Origin: Aquincolibacterium sp041674705
GTDB taxonomy: Bacteria > Omnitrophota > Omnitrophia > Omnitrophales > Aquincolibacteriaceae
Reading direction: 5' to 3'
Length of the DNA stretch: 28,076 bases
NCBI GenBank assembly: GCA_041674705.1
Contig: JBAYVF010000024.1
Coordinates: 1-28,076, forward strand
Every line of letters starts with the position of its first letter. Position 1 is the stretch's first letter. Both the position numbers and the translations under genes were made by a program. This document shows, piece after piece, positions 21,101-28,076 of this stretch. The notes below the pieces were generated by a model, which saw nothing but the letters and a program-made list of their open reading frames with translations, did no database searches and had not been told where the DNA came from.

Positions 21101-22881
21101 TGATCCCCTCCGAGATCCGTAATTTCTCCATCATTGCGCATATTGACCACGGCAAATCCACGCTCGCGGATCGGCTGCTCCTCGATACGGGCGCCATCAC
21201 CAAACGCGAGTTTCGCGAACAGATCCTGGATGATATGGAGCTGGAGCGTGAGCGTGGCATCACGATCAAAGCTCGTGCCGTGCGTATCCACTACAAAGGT
21301 TACTGGCTCAACCTGATCGACACCCCGGGCCATATCGATTTCACTTATGAAGTCTCTAAAAGTCTCGCGGCGTGCGAGGGCGTGCTGCTTCTTGTCGATG
21401 CCGGGCAGGGGATCCAGGCGCAGACGGTGACGAATCTTTATCTGGCCATGGAGCGTAACCTCAAGATCATCCCGATCGTGACCAAGATCGATCTTCCGAC
21501 CGCGGAACCGGAGCGGGTTAAAAAAGAGATCGTTGATTTTTTGGGTGTGGATGAGCGTGAGATCATCCTGTCGAGCGCGAAAACCGGAGAAGGCACCGAG
21601 GCGATCCTGAAAGCCATTATTGACAAGATCCCGCCGCCGCAAGGGGATCCAGAAAAACCTTTGAGGGCGCTTATTTTTGATTCCAAATTCGACAGTTATC
21701 AGGGAGTGGTGGCCTATTTCCGTATTATTGACGGAAAGCTCCGGACGCACGATCAAGTCCTGATGATGCAAACCGGGCACCGGCACGAGGTCGATCAAAT
21801 CGGTATTTTTAATCCGAATCCGGAAGTGGTGGACGAGCTCGGGGCCGGGTCAGTCGGCTATGTGAACGCGAATATCAAGGATATCGCAGACGTGAAGATC
21901 GGGGATACGATGACGCTTGCGCTCAATCCCGCCACGGAACCTTTACCAGGGTATCAGGACGTGAAGCCGATGGTTTTCTGTGGCCTCTATCCGATCCAGG
22001 CCAATGATTTCGCGCTCCTCCGGGACGCGCTCGCGAAACTTCGCCTTAATGACTCTTCGTTTGTTTATGAGCCGGAATCCTCGGCGTCGCTTGGGCACGG
22101 ATTTCGCTGCGGCTTTCTCGGGCTGCTGCATATGGATATCATCAAGGAACGGCTCGAACGCGAATTCAATCTTCAGCTCATTATCACCGCGCCGAACGTC
22201 CGGTATAAAGTGCTCACGACCAAGGGCGAGATCCTCGATATCGAGAATCCCACCGATCTGCCGGAGGTGCAGAAGATCGAGATCATCGAAGAACCCTATA
22301 TCCGCGCGCATGTGATGATCCCTGCAACCGCGCTCGGGGTGATCATGCAGCTTTGCCAGGATCGCCGGGGGACCTATAAGAGCACGGAATATCTCGATGC
22401 GACGCGTGTGGTGCTGACGTATGAGATCCCATTTTCCGAAGTCGTTATGGATTTTTATGATAAGATCAAATCGCTTACGGCCGGCTACGGATCGCTCAAT
22501 TACGAATTCATCGGCCACAAGCCTTCGGATTTGGTCAAGATGGATATCTTGATCAATGGAGAGCCTGTCGATGCGCTGGCGATCATCACCTGGAAGGAAA
22601 AGGCTTATCCTCGCGGCAAGGCGCTCGTGGAAAAGCTCAAGGAAGTGATCCCGCGCCAGATGTTCGAGGTCGTGATCCAGGCGGCGATCGGGGCGAAGGT
22701 GATCGCTCGTGATTCCATCGCCGCGATCAAAAAGAACGTGACGGCCAAATGCTACGGCGGCGATATCACGCGTAAGCGCAAACTTTGGGAAAAGCAGAAG
22801 GAAGGGAAGAAGCGTATGAAAAAGATCGGAAAGGTCGATCTCCCTCAAGAGGCGTTTATCAGCATTTTAAAGGTGGAGTGA
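21100..22881 (+). CDS. lepA: Elongation factor 4 (LepA), ribosome back-translocation GTPase
   Basis: 593 aa, typical length. Domain order is that of LepA: GTPase with G1 AHIDHGKST (about 13-21), G3 DTPGH and G4 TKID, then the EF-G-like domains, then the LepA-specific C-terminal domain ending in GGDITRKRKLWEKQKEGKKR. It acts on stalled or mispositioned ribosomes and assists initiation-stage assembly. It is adjacent to lepB, the classical lepA-lepB arrangement, with one base between the stop and the next start. Confidence 0.98.
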   Translation: MIPSEIRNFSIIAHIDHGKSTLADRLLLDTGAITKREFREQILDDMELERERGITIKARAVRIHYKGYWLNLIDTPGHIDFTYEVSKSLAACEGVLLLVDAGQGIQAQTVTNLYLAMERNLKIIPIVTKIDLPTAEPERVKKEIVDFLGVDEREIILSSAKTGEGTEAILKAIIDKIPPPQGDPEKPLRALIFDSKFDSYQGVVAYFRIIDGKLRTHDQVLMMQTGHRHEVDQIGIFNPNPEVVDELGAGSVGYVNANIKDIADVKIGDTMTLALNPATEPLPGYQDVKPMVFCGLYPIQANDFALLRDALAKLRLNDSSFVYEPESSASLGHGFRCGFLGLLHMDIIKERLEREFNLQLIITAPNVRYKVLTTKGEILDIENPTDLPEVQKIEIIEEPYIRAHVMIPATALGVIMQLCQDRRGTYKSTEYLDATRVVLTYEIPFSEVVMDFYDKIKSLTAGYGSLNYEFIGHKPSDLVKMDILINGEPVDALAIITWKEKAYPRGKALVEKLKEVIPRQMFEVVIQAAIGAKVIARDSIAAIKKNVTAKCYGGDITRKRKLWEKQKEGKKRMKKIGKVDLPQEAFISILKVE

Positions 22882-22882
22882 T

Positions 22883-23548
22883 ATGGAGCTAGATCTTATG
22901 CAAATGATTCGAAAATATCTTTGGATTTTTCCGGTAGTCCTTGTGATGGCTTATATGTACCGGGCCAAGCTTGCTCACGAATGGCGATTTGCCAGGACCG
23001 AACCGAAGCGTTGGCTTTTCGAGAAATGGAAGAACTGGGGCGAGCCGCTTCTGATCGCCGCGATCCTCGCTATTTTTATCCGCACGTTCATTTTCGGGCC
23101 CTACAAGATCCCGACGGGTTCCATGAAGCCGACCTTTATGGAAGAAGACAAGATCTTCGTCGATAAGCTGAGCTATCGTTTCCACTCGCCGGAGCGCGGG
23201 GATATCATTGTTTTCAAGTATCCGCTTGACCGGAAAAAAGATTTCGTGAAACGTCTCGCGGGGCTTCCAGGCGAAGCGCTTGAGATACGTAAAGGCGTAT
23301 TGATCGTGAATGGGAAACCGATGACCGATCCGCCCTTTTCCAAAAACACTTATTACAATGTCGAGGACTGGCAGTTCGGCAAGTCCGGCCAGGTGATCCA
23401 TGTTCCGGACGGGCATTATTTTGCATTGGGGGACAACTCCGCCCACTCCGCCGACAGCCGCCAATGGGGATTCGTTCCCCAAAAAGATCTGGTGGGGAAA
23501 GCCTTCATGATCTGGTGGCCGCCTAAAAGAATCAAGCTCGCCAAATAG
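22883..23548 (+). CDS. lepB: Signal peptidase I
   Basis: 221 aa. Two hydrophobic segments (about 12-25 and 55-72) anchor it in the inner membrane. The catalytic serine is S80 in IPTGSMKPT and the general-base lysine is K123 in FVKRLAGLPGE. GDNSAHSADSRQWGFV is the conserved box E. It removes signal peptides from exported proteins, such as the exported products at 11592 and 13811. It starts one base after the lepA stop, so it is translationally coupled. Confidence 0.97.
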   Translation: MELDLMQMIRKYLWIFPVVLVMAYMYRAKLAHEWRFARTEPKRWLFEKWKNWGEPLLIAAILAIFIRTFIFGPYKIPTGSMKPTFMEEDKIFVDKLSYRFHSPERGDIIVFKYPLDRKKDFVKRLAGLPGEALEIRKGVLIVNGKPMTDPPFSKNTYYNVEDWQFGKSGQVIHVPDGHYFALGDNSAHSADSRQWGFVPQKDLVGKAFMIWWPPKRIKLAK

Positions 23549-23556
23549 AACAGGGC

Positions 23557-23637
23557 GACGGATGGAGGATGGCGTAAGAGCCATCCGTTCTCAGTCTCCG
23601 CGTTCTTTTTTTAGTTCCGTCATACGCCCTCCGCCAT
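23557..23637. repeat. Heptad palindrome, GGAGGAT type, after lepB
   Basis: Left arm units are GACGGAT, GGAGGAT, GGCGTAA. Right arm units are CCGTCAT, ACGCCCT, CCGCCAT. The loop includes a run of seven T residues at 23606-23612. The arms pair imperfectly (about 14 of 17 in the core). It sits 9 nt after the lepB stop and may act as a 3' end structure. Confidence 0.72.
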
Positions 23638-23704
23638 CCTCTCTACAGTTTTCATTAAATCTTCCGTGTAATTGGCCGTAAATACATCTACGGAGGATTT
23701 AACC

Positions 23705-24310
23705 ATGCAAACAGAATTATTCGATCTGCCATCACCCCGGACTCTTTCAGAGGATTCGCCGGTCCCCAAAACCTCTTTTCTTGAGAAAACCTTTATCACG
23801 TTGCGTCTTGACCAAGCGATCGGGTTGACCCTCGTTCTGCTCGTTATTTATGTGCTGACCTTTTCCTGGGGAGTTGAAAAGGGGAAGAGGTCATCGCGCG
23901 AAGGCCAAGTGATCCATCCCGTTTCATCCGAAGTTTCTTCTCCGGAGACTTCTCCGACCGTTCTCGCTTCGGTCGCGAAAAATCCGTCGGTGGCGATGAT
24001 CGATGAATCGGTTCCTAAGGAAATTCCGATCACTGTGGCTGAATTGCCCAAGCCTGTGGCGAAGGTCACAAAGCCTGACGGGAAATATACGATCCAGCAT
24101 GTGACCTATATCACCCAGTCCGCGGCAGATCGCGAAATCCAAAAACTTGCTCAACGGGGATATAGCTCCTTTGTGATCCCGAGCGGCAGACACCTGCAAG
24201 TCTGTATTGCGGCATTCCAGTCGCGCCAGGATGCGTCCAAGAGCCTCCAGCAACTGAGGGCCCAGGGGCTTGTTTCAGGCGACGCCTATGTGCGGCCGAT
24301 GGTTCGCTGA
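23705..24310 (+). CDS. SPOR-domain membrane protein (first)
   Basis: 201 aa from ATG 23705, with GGAGGA at 23692-23697; upstream in-frame codons lack support. A cytoplasmic N-terminus of about 37 residues is followed by one transmembrane helix (38-56, AIGLTLVLLVIYVLTFSWG), a Ser/Thr/Pro/Val-rich linker, and a SPOR domain at about 129-200 (YTIQHVTYITQSAADREI, then GYSSFVIPSGRHLQVCIAAF). SPOR domains bind denuded septal peptidoglycan glycan strands, so a cell-division or envelope role is likely. It shares this design with the protein at 25277. Confidence 0.87.
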   Translation: MQTELFDLPSPRTLSEDSPVPKTSFLEKTFITLRLDQAIGLTLVLLVIYVLTFSWGVEKGKRSSREGQVIHPVSSEVSSPETSPTVLASVAKNPSVAMIDESVPKEIPITVAELPKPVAKVTKPDGKYTIQHVTYITQSAADREIQKLAQRGYSSFVIPSGRHLQVCIAAFQSRQDASKSLQQLRAQGLVSGDAYVRPMVR

Positions 24311-24390
24311 TCACAGCGTGTTCGTGTTTCAAGCAGCTTCAAAATCATATTTTTCGAACTTTTCAGCTGGTTATTTTCATTCCGCATCGG

Positions 24391-24396
24391 TATAAT
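24391..24396 (+). promoter_or_regulatory. Candidate -10 box upstream of the small basic protein gene
   Basis: A perfect TATAAT lies 65 nt before the start codon. The -35 position (TGGTTA at 17 nt spacing) matches poorly. The leader that follows includes AAAGGAG at 24443-24449, 11 nt before the ATG. No terminator-like hairpin is evident in 24311-24390. Confidence 0.45.
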
Positions 24397-24460
24397 ACGC
24401 TCCTCCAACAGCCAACTGTATGGATTGATCCAATTCTAAAACAAAGGAGTTCATTGTCTT

Positions 24461-24757
24461 ATGTCTCAACATCCTAGTCTTCGTTCTGACAGTGTCGGAG
24501 CCAAACATCGCAATGTATTTAAGCGTCTTGAACGCGTCAAGAAGCTCCAGGAAATGGGCAAATGGAGCGATAGCGCAACGGCTTACAATCTTCCGAAAGT
24601 GAAGTCGCAAAAAGTCAAGATGAAGAAAGAAGCGAAAGTTAAGGAAACCACCGCTGAAGGAGCTGCAGCTCCGGGGGCTGCCGCGCCCGCAGCCGGTGCG
24701 AAGCCCGCCGCTGGTAAAGCGGCCGGAAAACCAGCTGGCGATTCCAAAAAATCTTAA
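24461..24757 (+). CDS. Small basic protein of the PVC superphylum with Ala/Lys-rich tail
   Basis: 98 aa, strongly basic. Residues 1-53 (SQHPSLRSDSVGAKHRNVFK, then RLERVKKLQEMGKWSDSA) match the small basic protein family known from Verrucomicrobia, Planctomycetes and Chlamydiae, usually about 50-65 aa. The remainder is a low-complexity Ala/Lys/Gly/Pro tail, similar in composition to tails on DNA- or RNA-binding proteins. The family's function is not established to my knowledge; abundance and charge suggest nucleic-acid or ribosome binding, but this is inference. It has its own predicted promoter and AAAGGAG ribosome binding site. Confidence 0.85.
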   Translation: MSQHPSLRSDSVGAKHRNVFKRLERVKKLQEMGKWSDSATAYNLPKVKSQKVKMKKEAKVKETTAEGAAAPGAAAPAAGAKPAAGKAAGKPAGDSKKS

Positions 24758-24777
24758 CGGAGTTTAACGAACCCTTT

Positions 24778-25275
24778 ATGATTACGATCCGAAGATCCGT
24801 GCAAGAGGATGATACGGCCGTTGTCGATCTTATCAGCGGCATTATGGATAGCGAGTTTCATGACGCGAAACACGCTTATCCGACCGAGGATGTCGAATGC
24901 ATTGAAAAAGCCTACGGCGGGATCGGAGAAGCGTTCTTTGTGGCGGTGGACAATAAATCGCAAAAAGTGGTCGGGACCGTCGCGATCAAGAAAGAGGACG
25001 AACGGGTGGCGCTCCTCCGCCGTTTATTCGTCGCGCCGACCCATCGTAATTTGAGGATCGGTAAACAGTTGATCGAACGCGCGCTCGATTTTTGCCGTGA
25101 GGTAGGTTACGAAGAAGTTGTTTTTAAGACCACCTCGAAAATGTCGGGGGCGATCAACCTGTGTCGTGCGAATGGTTTTGTTCAGCGCGCGCATATCGTT
25201 CTGGGCCCTATCGAACTTATCAAGTTATCCCTGAGTCTTCGCGAAGGTGTCCATGCCGTGAAGGGGAGAAGTTAA
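24778..25275 (+). CDS. GNAT family N-acetyltransferase
   Basis: 165 aa. ITIRRSVQEDDTAVVDLI is a typical GNAT first strand and helix. FFVAVDNKSQKVVGTVAIKK leads to LLRRLFVAPTHRNLRIGKQL, the acetyl-CoA pyrophosphate-binding motif A (R-x-x-x-G in place of the usual Q/R-x-x-G-x-G/A). AINLCRANGF is motif B. The acceptor substrate is not predictable. It lies 20 nt after the small basic protein gene and ends one base before the next SPOR gene, so it is probably co-transcribed with both. One possibility is acetylation of the lysine-rich neighbour, but this is speculation. Confidence 0.88.
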   Translation: MITIRRSVQEDDTAVVDLISGIMDSEFHDAKHAYPTEDVECIEKAYGGIGEAFFVAVDNKSQKVVGTVAIKKEDERVALLRRLFVAPTHRNLRIGKQLIERALDFCREVGYEEVVFKTTSKMSGAINLCRANGFVQRAHIVLGPIELIKLSLSLREGVHAVKGRS

Positions 25276-25276
25276 C

Positions 25277-26248
25277 ATGGGGTTTTTTAGCAAAAAGAAA
25301 AATACGGACGCCCCTTCCTCAGTGCTTTCCGAAACCGAGATCCAAAAAAGACTTTATGGCGAGTTTTCTGACCGGATCTCTCATGCTGGGACCGGGGAGA
25401 GAGAGCATTTCAAAGAGCCTGCGACTGTGCCGTTTGTTCCGAAAGAATCTTCCCTTGAGAAAGACGCGGCTTTTGACCTTTTTAGCGCGCAAAAAGAGGC
25501 TTTGGCGGACGCGGGCATTTCTTCGCGTTCGGCTTCTCCGGAACAAAAATCAGCCGATTCCGGATCGCGCTATGTTCCCCTTCATGATTTTGAAAAGAAA
25601 CCTCTTCCTTCCGATGCAGTCTCTTCCAATGTGGATCCCTACGCCCGTTTTCGTCGCCAGGAAAATAGACTGGCCGGATCTCCGGATTTTTTAAAAGGAT
25701 TTTTGGGAAAAATGGGAGAGCTGTTCCGATTTTTCTCAGATCCTAAGCAGGTGGCTCTCCGTCGTGTTCTTTATTGGGGAGCGGCAGCTCTTGCCGTCTT
25801 TTTTCTTTTTTGGGGAGTGAACGCTCTTAATTCACAGAGGGAAGAGGCGATGCGTGTTCGGTACAAGATTCCCGGGGAAGCGGTTCCGGTAAAAACCCCC
25901 GAGGTTGTAGCGACAACCCCCGTTAATCCCGTGGCCGAACGTCCTGTGGTCATTATTCCGGCCCCGGTCAGGGCTTCAAAACCTGTGCCGTCGGTTGCTT
26001 CTTATGTGATCCAGGTTGTGACCTATCCGACCCAGCAGGCCGCCGATCAGATCGTGGATTCTTTTAAGAGGGAGGGACTTCGTGCTTTTGTCAAAGAGAG
26101 CGCCCGGCCCAATGGGGGTGTTTTTTATATGGTTCTTATCGGAGGGTTCCACACCGCGGCGGAGGCCCAGTCCCAGCTTTTAAAATTCCGTACTAAAGAA
26201 GTCGCGCGTCCCTTTCAGGACGCCTTTGTCAGGACGAACCGGTCATGA
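25277..26248 (+). CDS. SPOR-domain membrane protein (second)
   Basis: 323 aa. A long, charged cytoplasmic region (1-160) is followed by one transmembrane helix at about 164-185 (VLYWGAAALAVFFLFWGVNAL), a Pro/Val-rich linker, and a SPOR domain at about 244-320 (SYVIQVVTYPTQQAADQIV, then FYMVLIGGFHTAAEAQSQL). This is the topology of FtsN-like and DamX-like septal proteins, but no specific orthology is claimed. AGGGGAGAAG precedes the start. The ATGA overlap at 26245-26248 couples it to the PilZ gene. Confidence 0.87.
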   Translation: MGFFSKKKNTDAPSSVLSETEIQKRLYGEFSDRISHAGTGEREHFKEPATVPFVPKESSLEKDAAFDLFSAQKEALADAGISSRSASPEQKSADSGSRYVPLHDFEKKPLPSDAVSSNVDPYARFRRQENRLAGSPDFLKGFLGKMGELFRFFSDPKQVALRRVLYWGAAALAVFFLFWGVNALNSQREEAMRVRYKIPGEAVPVKTPEVVATTPVNPVAERPVVIIPAPVRASKPVPSVASYVIQVVTYPTQQAADQIVDSFKREGLRAFVKESARPNGGVFYMVLIGGFHTAAEAQSQLLKFRTKEVARPFQDAFVRTNRS

Positions 26249-26613
26249 ACTCTCTCTGGGACGGTTTTAACAAACGAAAATTTCCCAGGCTTCACCTGAC
26301 CTGCGAGGTGGCGATTCAGCCGGTGGGTAAGCAGAAGGTTTTTACCGCAAGCACAGAAGATGTCGGGATGGGGGGCGTTTCGGTTATGCTCCCCGAGGCC
26401 TTGGAGCGTTTCGATCGTTGCAAGATCAGCCTGGAACTTAAAGACGGCGAGCTTCCGGTCCAGTGTACCGGTCGCAGTGTGTGGGTGATTCCGAGTCAGG
26501 ATCGAAAATCTTCCCAAAAGAATTTTGACACAGGTTTTGAATTTTTGGATCTGGACGAGCTTTCACGCAAGCGTTTACGATCATTCATCACGCCCCCCAC
26601 AAAGAAATCTTAA
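26245..26613 (+). CDS. PilZ domain protein (first)
   Basis: 122 aa, a single PilZ domain, the classical cyclic di-GMP receptor fold. The RxxxR motif is R11-K-F-P-R15. The second motif, normally (D/N)xSxxG, is DVGMGG with G41 in place of the serine, so ligand affinity may be altered. The last strands read CTGRSVWVIPS and TGFEFLDLD. It is translationally coupled to the SPOR gene and followed by yajQ 13 nt later, giving a compact envelope/cyclic-di-GMP-like cluster. No EAL, GGDEF or HD-GYP gene is in the window. Confidence 0.86.
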   Translation: MNSLWDGFNKRKFPRLHLTCEVAIQPVGKQKVFTASTEDVGMGGVSVMLPEALERFDRCKISLELKDGELPVQCTGRSVWVIPSQDRKSSQKNFDTGFEFLDLDELSRKRLRSFITPPTKKS

Positions 26614-26626
26614 CCGGGTTTTACTC

Positions 26627-27130
26627 ATGGCCCAATTACCCTCCTTCGACATCGTTTCCCAGATCGATCTTCAGGAAGTCGACAACGCCGTTAACCAGGC
26701 GAAAAAAGAACTCCTGACCCGGTTCGATTTCAAGGGAAGCAAAAGCTCGGTTGAATTTCTCAAGGATGAGAAAGAGAAAAAAATTCGGCTCATGGCAGAT
26801 GATGATATGAAGCTCAGGAATCTTCAGGATATTCTCAAAATGAGGATGGCTAGCCGGAAAATTTCCCAGAAGGCGCTCGATTTTAAAACTCCCGAAAAAG
26901 CCTTTGACGGCTGTCTCCGGCAGGAAGTGACCCTCACGCAGGGGATCCCCCAGGAGAAAGCCAAGGAGATCGTGAAGATCATTAAAGACCTTCCTGTGAA
27001 GGTGCAGGCGGCTATCCAGGGGGACGAGATCCGGGTCACTTCCAAGAGCAAAGATGATCTCCAGTTCGTGATGCAGCACCTCCGAACCGCCCCTCTCACC
27101 CTCCCGGTTCAGTTTGTTAACTTTCGCTAA
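26627..27130 (+). CDS. YajQ family nucleotide-binding protein
   Basis: 167 aa from ATG 26627; in-frame sequence upstream lies inside the PilZ gene. MAQLPSFDIVSQIDLQEVDN is the usual start, FDFKGSK is the central signature, and QVTLTQGIP-like (here EVTLTQGIPQEKAKEIVKII) and VQAAIQGDEIRVTSKSKDDL complete the two ferredoxin-like halves. Members in Xanthomonas bind cyclic di-GMP and act with a transcription factor; others bind RNA or GTP. Location right after a PilZ gene fits cyclic di-GMP signalling. A weak hairpin (TAACCC with GGGTTA, 27128-27152) overlaps the stop. Confidence 0.93.
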   Translation: MAQLPSFDIVSQIDLQEVDNAVNQAKKELLTRFDFKGSKSSVEFLKDEKEKKIRLMADDDMKLRNLQDILKMRMASRKISQKALDFKTPEKAFDGCLRQEVTLTQGIPQEKAKEIVKIIKDLPVKVQAAIQGDEIRVTSKSKDDLQFVMQHLRTAPLTLPVQFVNFR

Positions 27131-27394
27131 CCCGTTTATTTATAATGGGTTATAGAACTTTAGGGCATCTTCCCAAGGGGCTTGTCGCCGCCTTGGATTC
27201 CCAGGGACCGGGTGGAAAGTTTTGTCAAAAAAATCACTTCGTCCCCTTGTAAAATTCAAACTCATGTGTTACTTTTTTCCTAGGTCGCGGTGTTTTTGAT
27301 TAATTAAATGCATGAAGAAGTCGATACTTAACCAACGGAAAGTCGGGCTTTTTCCGGTAATGGCGAGTGCAAAAAAAAAGTAAAGGAGGAAGCG
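27131..27394. other. 264 nt non-coding gap before the second PilZ gene
   Basis: No convincing ORF. It contains the TAACCC/GGGTTA hairpin at its start (27128-27152), an AT-rich stretch around 27285-27310, and a small hairpin CGGAAA (27336-27341) with TTTCCG (27351-27356). AAAGGAGGA close to the following ATG is a strong ribosome binding site. No promoter with proper spacing was identified with confidence. Confidence 0.5.
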
Positions 27395-27784
27395 ATGGAA
27401 AGAGATAAGCGCAAGTTTAAGCGCTTTGACGCATACATGAGCGTGAAGTTCACCGGAACCGAATCGACGTCCGTGAAAGGCATCGGGTTGAGCCGGGATC
27501 TTTGTCGCGAAGGTCTGAAGATCAACTCCGACAAGTCGCTTCAAGAAGGGACTCCTCTCGATCTGGAAATCACGATCCCTGATGATCCGAAGCCTATTTT
27601 CAGCTCCGGGTTAGTCATGTGGTCGCGGCCTTCCGAAGGCACAGACCAGGGCTATGACCAGGGAGTCCGGTTGTTGAACATGGATCCTGTCGATAAATTC
27701 CGAGTGTTGGATTATGCGTACAATCACTGGCTTGAAACGAAGGTCAATGACTACGCGGATCCGGAAGGTGTTCAGGAGTGGTAG
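27395..27784 (+). CDS. PilZ domain protein (second)
   Basis: 129 aa, a single PilZ domain. RxxxR is R6-K-F-K-R10. The second motif is D35-L-C-R-E-G40, where cysteine replaces the usual serine. EITIPDDPKPIFSSGLVMWS and YDQGVRLLNMD are the typical later strands. AAAGGAGGA gives a strong ribosome binding site, and 264 nt of non-coding sequence upstream suggest separate transcription from yajQ. Possible cyclic di-GMP receptor; the output partner is unknown. Confidence 0.86.
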   Translation: MERDKRKFKRFDAYMSVKFTGTESTSVKGIGLSRDLCREGLKINSDKSLQEGTPLDLEITIPDDPKPIFSSGLVMWSRPSEGTDQGYDQGVRLLNMDPVDKFRVLDYAYNHWLETKVNDYADPEGVQEW

Positions 27785-27882
27785 GGCAGGTTCTCGAGGA
27801 CATTTTCGCGTAGAGCCTTTTCCGTTCGTCTGTTCTTGACGGTCCTTGTTCATTTTTGAGTTTTATATTTAAAAGTTCTTCA

Positions 27883-27956
27883 GTCCTGGCTTTTTTCCTG
27901 AAGGGTAGTCAGGACAGCCCCAATTTCAGCAAGCTGAAATTGGTAGGTATTGGGAC
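27883..27956 (+). other. Two-hairpin structured element, copy B
   Basis: Stem 1 pairs 27883-27891 with 27907-27915 (9 bp with one G-U; GTCCTGGCT with AGTCAGGAC). Stem 2 pairs CCAATTTCAG (27920-27929) with CTGAAATTGG (27934-27943). The blocks GAAGGGTAG, GCCCCAATTT and GGTATTGGGAC are identical to the plsC leader copy, while stem 1 differs at four of nine pairs with pairing kept. CCCAAT (27919-27924) can alternatively pair with ATTGGG (27949-27954). No ORF follows within the window. Confidence 0.6.
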
Positions 27957-27962
27957 AGTTTA

Positions 27963-27985
27963 AAGGGGCGCCTACGGCGCCCCTT
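27963..27985 (+). other. Perfect GC-rich hairpin after element copy B
   Basis: AAGGGGCGCC pairs with GGCGCCCCTT (10 bp) around a TAC loop. No T-run follows on the + strand, so it is not a standard intrinsic terminator. It starts 7 nt after copy B ends and could be its downstream platform. Confidence 0.55.
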
Positions 27986-28029
27986 CCTGTTGTAAGGTGA
28001 ATAGCTGTTCTTGCCGATAATCCATCCAT

Positions 28030-28076
28030 GTCCTGGCCTCAATTTTATTTTCATAAAAGGTTGCCAGGACTAGTCC
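28030..28076 (+). other. Two-hairpin structured element, copy C (cut by window end)
   Basis: Stem 1 pairs GTCCTGGC (28030-28037) with GCCAGGAC (28063-28070), 8 perfect bp. The loop ends AAAAGGTT in the place of GAAGGGTA. TAGTCC at the window edge would correspond to the start of the GCCCCAATTT block. GATAAT at 28016-28021 is a possible -10 box just upstream, as in copy A. The rest of the element and any gene it precedes lie beyond the window. Confidence 0.45.

Noticed and set aside
27836..27869. Promoter TTGACG ... TATATT before element copy B
   Set aside because: The spacer is about 22 nt, too long for a normal sigma70-type promoter.
27963..27985. Intrinsic terminator
   Set aside because: The stem is strong, but CCTGTTG follows instead of a T-run on the + strand, and only three T residues follow on the minus strand.

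Overview
The window reads as chromosomal DNA from an uncultured bacterium of the PVC superphylum, most likely Candidatus Omnitrophota (OP3). This is inferred from two PVC-type proteins (a Minf_1886-family protein at 5543 and the small basic protein at 24461), a split glycine decarboxylase (GcvPA/GcvPB), and the many palindromic repeats. Every recognisable gene is on the + strand. No rRNA, tRNA, CRISPR array, transposase or phage gene was seen.

Layout. (1) 1-143: the 3' end of a FecR-domain gene. (2) 335-5485: gcvT, gcvH, gcvPA, gcvPB and a lipoate/octanoate transferase that could lipoylate GcvH; together they make a glycine cleavage system with its cofactor-loading enzyme. (3) 5543-8251: Minf_1886-family protein and a UvrD/PcrA helicase. 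(4) 8288-13726: plsC-type acyltransferase behind a structured leader, a four-helix-bundle gene bracketed by inverted repeat arms, an endonuclease/exonuclease/phosphatase-fold protein, a membrane M48 protease, a secreted TPR/HExxH peptidase and a ParB-like protein. (5) 13710-19150: a promoter, then batD, batE, trpB, trpA and ruvX, mostly joined by ATGA overlaps. (6) 19160-23548: M16 peptidase, rpe, lepA, lepB. (7) 23705-27784: envelope and signalling genes: SPOR protein, PVC small basic protein, GNAT, second SPOR protein, PilZ protein, YajQ protein and a second PilZ protein.

Two things are not explained by ordinary gene content. First, at least ten loci carry palindromes whose arms are degenerate tandem heptamers (3-6 units of exactly 7 nt). 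The heptamer differs between loci, but at least four types occur twice (GTAGGTA-like, AGACCAC-like, GGTAAGG-like, AAATCCG-like). Most sit at 3' ends of genes, some supply stop or start codons, two are translated in frame (UvrD, BatE), and one has a whole four-helix-bundle gene between its arms. A separate, widely known dispersed palindrome is translated inside the signal peptide of the secreted peptidase. Second, a two-hairpin element with conserved GAAGGGTAG, GCCCCAATTT and GGTATTGGGAC blocks and compensatory stem changes occurs directly before plsC (8323-8404), at 27883-27956, and partly at 28030-28076 where the window ends. In the plsC copy it starts at the predicted +1 and holds the ribosome binding site, which looks like a cis-regulatory RNA that I cannot assign to a known class.
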